Positions 23,140 to 42,900 of a DNA stretch of 64,000 nucleotides are shown here, piece by piece. This DNA is from Xiphophorus maculatus (lineage: Eukaryota; Chordata; Actinopteri; Cyprinodontiformes; Poeciliidae), in assembly GCF_002775205.1 (NCBI RefSeq), contig NC_036447.1, forward strand, positions 13,126,501 to 13,190,500. Reading direction: 5' to 3'. The notes beneath the pieces were generated by a model that was given only the letters and a program-made list of their open reading frames with translations, had not been told where the DNA came from and made no database searches. The stretch's first letter is position 1. Every line of letters begins with the position of its first letter. Made by a program: the position numbers and the translations under genes.

Positions 23140-23145
23140 TTTATT
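23140..23145 (-). terminator. smim14: Candidate smim14 polyadenylation signal
   Basis: AATAAA on the minus strand, 1.6 kb after the smim14 stop codon. A long 3'UTR is usual for this gene. 23146-24748 would then be the 3'UTR; it holds no open exon and contains a CTGAGCATGCTCAG palindrome near 24694. Confidence 0.35.
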
Positions 23146-24748
23146 GTAAGAAAAGTGCATAGTTCAAGCCCTTATAGTCTATTTATTATTAAACATTATT
23201 ATTTGAGGTGTCATATGATAAACAATAGTCAGAGACGCAACCCATCTTCTATCCTTTCCTGTATATTACAACCTAATGTTAAAGCTCTTCCTGGCCATCC
23301 TGACAGCTACTCTGGAAAGCTACAGAACAAAGAAAGAAATTTGCTGGTATTGAAATAAAGGAGCCACGTGTCCAAAGGCATTCCAGCTGAACACCCTTCA
23401 ATCCTACTACAGCTAATGCAAGAGTCTCAGAATCCCAAAGCCCAGATAAGAAAGATGTTCACGAACTCTGATAAAGCTTAAGAAAACAGCAGCAGGTTTA
23501 GGTAGTGGCTGTGAGCTGATTGTGTTTGAATGTGTCGTTATGTAAAACAGGAAAAAAAAAAAATATTTAAGAAAAATAGACTACTTCTTCACTAAATATT
23601 GTTCCCAATAACTCAAATGCCAACCAAAAAAAAAAAAAAAGCATGCAGAGCGTTCACTGCATCCATTTAATCAAATAGCTTTGTATTGGAAAATAGTTTG
23701 TAAAAAGTGCTTAAAATTAATTTCAGAACTATAACCAGCATTGGCACCACTTAATCATACATATTTAGTCAGCCTTTGGATTATTACACTTCTGAAAAAG
23801 AAGTATACCCTGACTGATTTGTTGGTACAGTTTAAGAATCTGATCTAAAGTGGTTTGCTGTAAACAAAAACAAGATTAATTCACAACTTAGAAAACACTC
23901 CAAAAAGAAAATCCTGATTTAAGATTTGAGCTATTCAATTTATTTCAGGGAAGTCTTTCATTGTATAAAAGACAAACTCCTGATATATCTTTACTAGCAC
24001 AGCGTAAAGTAAGAATTTTAAACCCTACTGAATGTCTTGGAGCGATCAAGAAAATCCCCACTACTCCTGTCTGAGCAAGACTGGAAACAGTAATGAAAAC
24101 CACCTAATGAGGGATTTCCAGCATCTCCACCCTAATCAGGCAGCACATTCCTTCATTCAGAGTAAATGTCCCAGCTCTAATGGTGTGTTAACACCACGGC
24201 TGAGATGGGACCAACTTCAACCTCAAACACACATCCTGATTTAAGACTTTGTGAAAAAGCAATATGCTGATAATTAGGATCCTGAGTTATAAAAGAACAT
24301 AAGTGGTACTTAAGCTGGAATATCCTTAAAGGGTCAGTTTTCTGGATTACTTACAGTTAGTGACAGACTGCTGATTATGAACTTGAATCATAATGCAATG
24401 GTGAATGTAGATTTCAATCATAACAAAATATATATCTATATAAAAAAAAGAGAAAAGCCAAAGAAAGATTAGAATAACCAATTATACCGTTTATATTTTT
24501 CTAATATATGTGTGCAAAAATTATCTTTAGCCTCTATAGAACATGATCACATCAACAATTTACTGATTCCGTGTCAGGCCGGTTGTAGTAACATTGGTCA
24601 AAGAACAAAACTGTAACCAGGTAATGAAAAGAAAAAGATATGTGATTTAAGGCCGACAGGAAGATGATGTTGTCCTGCTCACAGTAGTAGCCAACTGAGC
24701 ATGCTCAGTCTGAGCAGATGGATGATTTCCTGGTGGTCTGACTCAGTG

Positions 24749-29356
<4,608 letters not shown>

Positions 29357-29490
29357 CTGAGCTTGGATGTACTCAGCAACGACTGAGTACGTTTATCGGG
29401 CCTGTGCTGCTCTGCTGCAGCGCCGCTGATGCCGATTTTCACCGTCGAACCGCAGCCGACATGTCAGCCATCTCTCCGTGTTTACTTTAA
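29357..29490 (-). promoter_or_regulatory. smim14: Probable smim14 5'UTR exon and CpG-rich promoter
   Basis: On the minus strand CCAAGCTCAG meets a GTAAGAC donor at 29355-29356. The exon and its upstream flank (to about 29540) are rich in CpG (CAGCGCCGCTG). It is the first such block upstream of smim14 in the right orientation. Confidence 0.55.
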
Positions 29491-29626
29491 CGCTCTGAAC
29501 CTTCCGACCATACATGCACGTGGTGAAACGCGCCTCAGTCATTGGTCCAAATTAGACGGGCAGGTCTCTAAGTCAGTCGAAATTATCCAGCCTTTATCCA
29601 GACCGTAAACAAGTAGTCCAGCTGTT

Positions 29627-29826
<200 letters not shown>

Positions 29827-31850
29827 AGTGTTTTCTTAACAATATCAAATTTAAAATAACGTAATAATCCCAAAGGGAAATGAAATGTTAATTTTAATTC
29901 AAGGTTCATAGAAGAGTTGTTGTAGATGCTGGTGAATCTCCTGTTGCTGTTTGTATTACTATCTATCCGAAGAAGCCTCTGACTGAACACAGTTGTTTTA
30001 AAGCATGTCCTATGAGGAGATGTCTCTGAATATTGCTTTGAATGGCTGGCTTGAATGTTATTCACAGGTTTTCTAATGCCTGTTAAGGACATTAGTTGTC
30101 TTCAGTTTGGAAAATTCCAGTCGAAAATACTGATAGTCTGTCATTCAGAGCAAGCACGAGGAAACAGTAGGAAAGAACCTCTCCTTTTAAGCCTCTACTG
30201 TCTGTGAGCAAAGTGCTCTTTTGGGAATGTATGAGACGACTGTTAAAACCTCCACAAATTTTCTGTGCAACTGAGTGTAAATGCCTTGCAATGGACAGAA
30301 TAAAATAGAAATATCTAATATTATCCGGCAGAGGGAAAATTCAGATGTAGCAGCAGCAAAGTGTCAGGCAATCGAAGCATGGAGATTTTGCACAAAAATT
30401 ACAATATAAAAACATAATTAAGAATGACAGTGCACTAAAGGCAAATTTAAAATATAAAGTACTGTGCCTGTATTAAAAATAGCATTCTTTGCCCCAAATA
30501 CATGTGCAATTGAGCAATTTTTAAAAATATGCATGTATATTCTGCATTTAAAAAATAACTAACGATTTACAAGAAAAAATAAAACAGCAAACAATAGTAA
30601 ATGTGCAGGAATGTTATTTAAAAAGAGAAAAACTGCAAATAGCAGCAGAGATGTAAACCCTGCAATCAGTCAAGTTTTGACACTCCACAGCCTTGATACA
30701 TGTGGCAGTTTAGTCAAGGTCCAAATTAAAGAGCAATTTGTCCCCAAACTTTACAGACTGTTCTCTCTTGTTGCAAAATAGTAGAACATGATGCTGCCAC
30801 CACTGAATTTCACAGTGTTGATGTTCTCAGACTTCCTAACATTCCCATTTTCTCTTTAACTTCATTGAGTTTTTATTTAATTTGAGAATAGAACAAGTCA
30901 CCAAAAGTTAAGGTCTTTGTGCATTTTCAGTCTGGTGTTTCATGTTGCTTTTGGAGTAATGGCTTCTTTGGTGGCCTCTTTTTTCTTTTTTGGCTGAAAC
31001 TGCAAATACAAGTACCAGGTAAGCACTTTTCAAGGTTCGGTATTATAGAAAATTTATATATTTATTTTAGCTTTTTGTCATGTTATAATGTTGTTCCCTC
31101 ATCAAAGATATACCTGGAGTGTTGCTTCGATTCTTTCGTGCATTTTTGAGAAATCTTTTAATCACCTGTGGCAACTATTTGAGGTTGGTCTTACAGAGAG
31201 CCTCCCTTTCCCACACAGCTCCTCCTTGGAGCTGCAGTTTCTGCCTCACAGAGGTCCTCCAGACTAGCCAACAGCAATTAGCAAACACATGGTGAAACTG
31301 TGCACTTTCTGAGCTCATCGTGCAAACTACTTCTCAGTGAAACCCTGTAAGAACAGTTGTTAAATGTGTAATTGAGAAACATTGTGACGATGTGCTGAAG
31401 GCAGAGTGTCAGAAAGAGCAGGAGCTTCTTAAAGAGACATAGCCCCAATTTCAAAGCGTTAAATTATAAATTGAAATTTCTTTTAGGTTATGTTTGATAT
31501 ATGTGGCATGTTCAGAACAAGTGGAAAATACATAATTTTTTAATGTAAGCAGTTAGGCCTTCTTATTATCTTAAAATTAATAGGTGTATTATCAAAAATA
31601 ATAACTTTGAACGTTAGTTAAGAAAGAAGAACAATAAAAGTATAGACACACAAAGGAAAATCAGTCGGATATAAAAGGCTGCCTTCGCTGATTGCCAGTT
31701 TGAAAGGAGACCCGTGCTGTCTGTGTGTCGCTGAGGCTCGTTAATGAAAGTTCTAGCTTGTGCTCCACGCTGCAGCTGCTCTGTCTGAGCATTTTCTGGA
31801 CTCAATGACTGACTGACGCTGACTCTGCGTTTGGCAGGCGACGGCAACGG
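29827..31850. other. Intergenic between smim14 and ube2k
   Basis: AT-rich and without a gene. A Tc1-like remnant (minus strand) at about 30785-30985 carries ATGATGCTGCCACCACTGA and TTTTGGAGTAATGGCTTCTT. The last 300 bases before 31850 rise in GC and CpG towards the ube2k promoter. Confidence 0.45.
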
Positions 31851-32008
31851 TGAGCTCCCTCTCTGTCTGAGCTGAAATGAAGTGCTAAATGGTACAAGTG
31901 AAGGAGTTCCTCAAGCGCGACTAGCAGAAGGCAAGGCGACCCCCCACACAGACAACACCGGGAGAAGCCCCGGCTGCAGCTCCGAGGCGGCTCCGCAGAC
32001 AGACGGCC
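31851..32008 (+). promoter_or_regulatory. ube2k: ube2k 5'UTR / core promoter
   Basis: GC-rich, CpG-containing sequence directly before the ube2k ATG, with no intron boundary needed. The start codon context GGCCATGG is a strong Kozak match. The transcription start is not resolved. Confidence 0.5.
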
Positions 32009-36275
<4,267 letters not shown>

Positions 36276-38130
36276 GACCCATCCAGGTGTGAGGATCCAA
36301 AAAATCAAAAATAATAGAAATAAAAACTCCCATCATCAGAGCACCTCAGCTCCTCTGGGCGCCATGCCAACATCACATTTTGCTAAGCAGACACAAACCC
36401 TGTCACATTCAGCACATCAGGCTGAAGCTTCTTTTATTAGAGGTTTGCTACAAACGCCAGTAGCATCACAGTTGCCAATATGTTCACCGCTTTGTTGCCT
36501 GTCCATCACATCAAGGATTTCCCTTTTATTTCCTCTTAAATATGTTTATAAGCCCCAACAAATTCAGCCCCTCATTTTGTTTCCATTTCTCCCCCAAAAG
36601 AAACATTTACTTTGCCCATTTTCACCATTTGCACTTTTATTTTGCTCACACAGTTGTCTGTCAAATTTCTGCAGGGTAAAACATGAGGGGAGCCACACAC
36701 GCTGTTTTCTACCTACCACATGTTTATTTAGTAGGGAGTTGGACTTTGCATCATATTCTCTCCTACAGACTCTCAATGCTGAAAGCTGGATATAAAATAC
36801 TTGACTTGGATAGTGCTGAGCATTGGGTGGTGTGCCGGGTTTTTCCTGAGCCGTTTGATGTTCCGATCCACTGCAGGAGTTTGGTCGATGTATTTTGTAC
36901 ATTCAACTAGGAAAAGCCCAGCACATCCATATCCTCCACCATTTGCACACATGCACAAGAAACAAGAGTTAGCTGTAAATAATGTGTGTAAATTTAAATC
37001 TATATTGGGGATACTTTTTTTTTCTTACATTGTAAAACTAGTTATTCTAAATATGAACTATGCCTACTTTCCAGTTGGACTTTTCGTGCATTTATGATCC
37101 ATGAGAAGTCCCACAAAATGTCTCTTTTTATTATTTTTTTAAAGAGGTTATACCCTCCAAAATCCCGATCTGTGCAAGTCATAACACGCCAGCTCCTCTG
37201 CTATGCCACAATCAAATATTTTTCTAGTCTTTTATTCTTGCATGTTCTTTTGCCTTTTACTACAGTTGGCCAAATTGTTTAGTGGGAGTTAGTTCATTTG
37301 AACATTTCCTTTAAAAAAAAAAAAGTCACAAAAACCACAAAGTAAAGCCAATTTGAGCTTCGTTCTTCCTGCTCTTCGAACCGTTTTTTGTTTTTCCCAG
37401 AGCAGGCGAGCAACCGTTGGGCATGAATGTCGAGATTGATTTAGGTTTGTAAAGCTGCAGTGGTCGCCTGTTGCAACCAGATTAAAAATGTATTGTATAG
37501 TTGATTTTTGAGGGGATGTTATTTTATTTCTGAGCCACTCAACCCTAATGTTGACCATATGTACACTGCCTTGCAACAAAAAAGTATTAATATCCAATTT
37601 GTCATTTACTGTAAAGCAACAAACTTCATTGTGTTTTATTTAACGAACAAGTAGAGCATGACTGAAGTGGAAGAAAAACTTGTTTAAATCAGATAAGTTT
37701 GGCTTTTGCATTTCTGCATTTAGTCACAGTCAGTGCTTTGGAGAACAAATATTTATAACTACAGCAGCGAAAAGGAAGGAGACAGGAAAATTGCACAGCA
37801 GTAGCTCTCGAATACTTGAGCAATCCCACTGTAGCATTTACTCCCTCCATTACTCTTTGCAGAAGTCTTGTTTGTAGAGTCTAAACATAATTTGAAGTTT
37901 TTTCACAGATTTTAATTTAATTTAGATCTGGACTGGGTGTTTAGGTCTATTATCCTTTTCAGTCAAGTATTTCCCATGCCTGTCCTGCACTGAGCTTCAT
38001 CCATCTTCTAGTCTAAATAATCAGCCCCATATTTTACCATTTTCGCCCGGGTGCGGCGCAGTGTTCGCATATCTGCTGTTTTCTCTGTGTGGTTTAACTA
38101 CAGTAACTTAACAGTTGTCCTGTGAATAAA
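36276..38130 (+). other. ube2k: ube2k 3'UTR (extent uncertain)
   Basis: Non-coding sequence after the stop codon. It includes a Tc1-like end (ACTGCCTTGCAACAAAAAAG) near 37563. A plus-strand AATAAA at 38125-38130 is a candidate polyadenylation signal. 38131-39595 between the two convergent genes holds no gene I can support. Confidence 0.4.
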
Positions 38131-39614
38131 TTCTTCCACCTGAGCTGTAGCTCCTCCAGATGTGTGCCTCTAGGCAGGTGCTTTAAAGTATGCAATAGCT
38201 TGAAAGATTTTTGTCTGCAGAAAGATTAAAAACAATTGTCTCCCTTCCATTTCAGAAGTGTTTGAAATCTGAAAATATTAAAAGTGGTATGAACGCTTTA
38301 GACGCTCTAAATATAGGTTATGTCCCAAATGTGCTTTACTATACAAAAACAATTCCTTTTATTTTATAAATGTAGAACTCTTTGTTCTTTTTAGCGACAC
38401 TGACAAGCTTGGCAGAAAAGTGTTTGCATTTTATCAAGGCCACTTATTTAAAGGTTTCTTTTCAATTGACCTCCAGAGGAGCAGCGTATTAAAATTTGAG
38501 TTATTGTGCAAAAATCTCTGCTGCTGTCGGTGAGACAAGTTCAGAGGCAGGCAGAAGGTACAGTCTGCTTTATCTGTAAATAGACGGACTTGTAAAGCGC
38601 ACCAGTGTCTGCTAGATCTACATTTTTGTCAGAAAGGGGCAGAAACGAGACGAGCGGCCGCCTCCTCCATCCACCCCGTCTTCCTGCTGTTCTCACCATG
38701 TACAATGTTGCACGATGACGATGCGTTAAAAAGAAGGGGGGCTGTTGCATTTCAGTTTCTCCGTTTTAAATAGACTTGTTTTTTTTATTGGAAGCAAGCA
38801 TCAGCAGCATAAAAAGCATGGTTATTTATTGTGACGGTGTCATGTTTTTATTGATTAAAAAAAAGTGGGGAAAAAAAAGAAGAAGTTTGCCTGTGTTTTT
38901 GAAATTGCACCTTGAAAACAGGGATCCAAGACAAAATCTACTGCACCCAAACATCTAAAAGCATTTATTTTTTATGAAAAAAAGGTTGAACATAATGAAA
39001 TGCATTTTTTTTTTAAACTACATCCAAAATAAGTCAACACAAAAGGTTCCTGTTTACTTGATGCTTGAAAGTAGGACTTGCCCAACGTAAGAGTTAAAAA
39101 AATGTTATTTGTTGGGAAAATCATAAGGAAAAAAACCAAACTCCAAATCTATGTGTCTAATATTGATTTATGTATTCAAAAAGTGGATTTTTTGTTTGTT
39201 TTTAAAAAAAGACCAAAATCCCTGATGGACTGAAGTATTGTGGCAGCAAACCGAACTTGCCCCAGAGGAAGGCCGTCAAAAAGCAACTAGAACTTTTTAA
39301 TCCGCCCTTCTGATGCCAATCACTTAAACAGTTTATAAAATCTGTCCAACGCATTCAATGTCACCTTAAATTCCTGCAAAGTAACTCACATTTACAAAGT
39401 TCTTTTCTTTTTTTTTTTTTACTTTTGTGTGTATTTACAAACTCAACTGGTGAGCTGAAAAGAAACCCTGCAGTCCAGACACGAAGGAGGAAGACATCAA
39501 GACTCAAACAGCAGAAGATGTTGGGGTTTTTTTTGTTGTTGTTTTCCCAGGGAATTTAATAAGCAAGAATCATTATCAGATCAAAACGCTTGTAAAATGT
39601 CCATCCCAGTTGGT

Positions 39615-39620
39615 TTTATT
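39615..39620 (-). terminator. pds5a: Candidate pds5a polyadenylation signal
   Basis: AATAAA on the minus strand, about 310 bases after the pds5a stop codon. A C-run of 22 on the transcript lies between the stop and this signal. Confidence 0.4.
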
Positions 39621-39671
39621 TTTTCTTCTTAAAAATGGCTCCAAAAAAGAAGCGAAGAGCAACAAACAAAA

Positions 39672-39693
39672 GGGGGGGGGGGGGGGGGGGGGG
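39672..39693. repeat. Poly-G run (22 G)
   Basis: Uninterrupted run of 22 G on the plus strand, within the likely pds5a 3'UTR, where it reads as C. Confidence 0.95.
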
Positions 39694-39928
39694 ATAGGTT
39701 TCTGAATAAGACCTACATACAGAGCTTCAAATCAATGACTACAGGGTGTTTAAAATCTCCTAGTATGATGGTGTGTATGTGTGTGCGTGCGTGCTTGTAT
39801 ATTGTGTTTATGTCGAAGGTCCATAATATCTCCAAGAAAACTGTAAGAGTCAAAGGAGCTTATGTGTAGAGTTGAAGGTGTGACGATTCAGGCCCGTCCT
39901 CTACAGTCTGGATTTCATCTTCGCCTCT

Positions 39929-42900
39929 TTACCTGAAAAAAACAGCAAATCTCCACATCAGAACATGTTTTATATTCAAGTTTTTTTATGCTGGCTTGTG
40001 CATTTAAAGCAATAAAATGGGGATCTAGCAATAACTGCAAAGCAATCATTTGATCTTTACAGTTATAGTTAGGCCTGTCACATTAACAAATTTTGCAAGT
40101 TGATAAATTTTCCCAGAAATGATTGCAATAAACTATAATGCTGTTATTTTGAGACCATTTTAGAGTAATAGCATTGTAATGGCAGAAAACATTCTCAAAG
40201 ATCAATAATGATCACACCAGTTCTCAGTCTGATGTTTGTGGTCATTTTACATTCTTCAAATTGTTTAATGAACTTTCTCCATTTTCCAAAAAAGGAAATA
40301 AAAACAAACATGGTGGATCTTTGGCATGTTTAACATACTATTGTCTGAATTTTCTCCAAATGCAGACTTAAATTTATGCCAGCAGGTGGCATAGTCTATC
40401 ATGGAAAACATGCTGTATATGAACAGCAAACTACACTAAAATATATTATGCTTATTGATATCTTCCCAAAGTAAATCTGTTAACTTCAAGACATTAGCGT
40501 AGCATTCCCGCTTCATACATTTACTACAACTAGATATCTCACCAGAATAGCCAGTATCATAACTGGCTTCTCTTCCAGTGATGACATTTCTCTGGATGCA
40601 TTTAATTTTTCATACTCAAAAATGAAAACTTCGTCCATTTTGAAATACTACAGAAAAACGATCAAAAAAGACCAACTACAGGAGGTGTTATTTATCAGAA
40701 AATGGGGTGTGTTTTTGTTTTCCTTTAATTGCAGGATAAGAAGTTGAGTTCTTCTGTTACCTCTGCAAGTCGATCTGTCTCTTTGTCCCCTCGTCACTCT
40801 GCTGCTGCGACTGCTTTGACATTTTGACGTTGATGGAGTCTGTGGTGGTGTCGGACGCTCTCTTCCTGCCTTTGCCTCCTCCGCCTCCTGCTGGTATTGC
40901 TCCGGCTTCCTTCAGCGCTGCTGCAGCAGCGGCTGCTGCGGCTTTGGTAGGACGGCCGCGCCGTCTCACAGGTGACGCCTCTATCCCAGCGTCGGTCACT
41001 AGCTTCTGACTCGGCTCGTCCTGAAACACACCGAGTAAGAAGTTGAAAGAGAACATGGCTGCTGGTGGAGAGGTGAGAGGAGGCTTCTGTGCGAGTTTAC
41101 CTTCGTCTCTTCTTTCTTGATGACCGGGTTCTCGTTGTTCTCCTGTGCTCGACTTTCTGACAAGTCGGTGCTGTTGTTGTGTTAAAACCAAGCAGATGAA
41201 ACACTGTTACTCTTTGCTTTGTAGTGTGAGCAAACAGATGCTGTGTGTGTGTGTATACTAGGGGTTGAACCAATTAGTCGACTAGTCGACTCAAGGACGT
41301 CTCGCAAGTTTTTACATTTCATGTCGACTAGTCGCAGTCATGTGATTGCCGGTGGTGACAGCCTGTGCTGATCTGACAGCACAGTATACGTCACAAGACA
41401 CAAGAAAAATAAGTTAATACATTAGTTTAAATGATATGTAGATGGATGCATATTTGTGGTTTTACAGTGTTTTTAAAAGGAGATGGAGTTGCAGCTGCAG
41501 TCCACTACAAAACACGAGCCGTCTAAAACTCGCCCCCTTCCCGCTAAGGATGTCACTTAGCCGGCTCGCGAGTGTCTTTGTCACGACGATCTAACTAATA
41601 CATTATGATGTTATGTTGCTGATTAAATAAAGATCTGTGGTAATGACAGCTGCTGATTAAATAAAAGCCTGTAGTTGGTAATGACAGTGTATACTTGTCT
41701 GACATATATATAGCCGTGAGTTCGTGCTAAGAATGACACTTCGTGCTTAGAAGTGTCATCAGATCAGCTGTCAGAAGTGTATGACACTCTGACAGCAGAT
41801 CTGACAGAACACTGGCTACAAAATGGCGTCTTCAAAACAGATCGAGGACAAGCCCGCATCTTGTCAAGCAGGTAGAAATTACTGGGTCCTTGTATGACAA
41901 TGTGCTCTTAGCGAAGAGAATATTGACAGCGAGTGAACTTTATTTACCCCCGCCCCCGTGCCACCTCTTTTTATTGTTTTTACATGCCATCTAAAAGATG
42001 TGCGTTTCCTTTTGAACGTTGGTTTCCCAGCAACTTATTATTTATCATAAACTATCCCGATGTTTTGTTGTTTCACTTGTTGCTGTTCTGTGTAAATGCC
42101 GTATTTTTCCGTGAAAACGGGTAATAAAGCCTGTACGTTACTCCAAAGCTTTGCGTCTTGCGTTGCTATGACGTCACAACGACTAGTCAACTCGACATCG
42201 ACTCGACTTTTATCATGTTGACGTTGACTAGAAAATATCTTAAATTGTTCAATCTGCTGAGTCAGCAGAGCTTCCTGCCGCGCATCGGGCGGAGGAGAAG
42301 CAGGTGGTTTCGTTGAATTCAGCTGTAACCAAACGGGATCCGTTCATAACAAGATTGGCTTGTGATGTTCCAAAAGCAACATGTAGTCAGTGTGATAATT
42401 TGACTCCTATAGTAACTATCCAGAGATCATCAGCATCAGCCGGTGTTTAGAAAAAAAAAGTCAGACCCGACTTTGTGCAACAAACTTTTCCCCGCTGCTC
42501 ACGAAGAATCTCCATAATAGACTTAGTAAAAGCAGGAGAAGGGGAGAGTGTGTGTGTGTGTGTGGGGGGGTCAATATTTGCCGTGAAAATAGCTAATAAA
42601 GCCTCCAAGTAGTTGTGAAGGGTTTTTGCGCTTACGTCACTATGACGTCACCGCGACTAGTCGACATTGACTCGACTATTATCATGATGTAGTCGACCTT
42701 AAAAAATATGTAGTCGTTCAACCCCTAGTGTATACCTGTTTTTGTTGTTAGCTGAGACCAGTGGAGATGAGTTGGTGCTGGTGTTACTGGTCATGTCTGA
42801 CGCTGTAGTGGTCTTCTGGATGATCCTCCGACCCGGAACGGTCAGAGTTTTGTTGACAGTCGCCAAAACAGGAGCTGGTTTGGGCTATGTAAGAAAATAA

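Noticed and set aside
36289..36795. Open frame of 168 codons after the ube2k stop
   Set aside because: Low-complexity composition, no recognisable domain, inside the ube2k 3'UTR.
40824..41009. Alanine/proline-rich + strand frame
   Set aside because: Antisense of the pds5a AT-hook exon.
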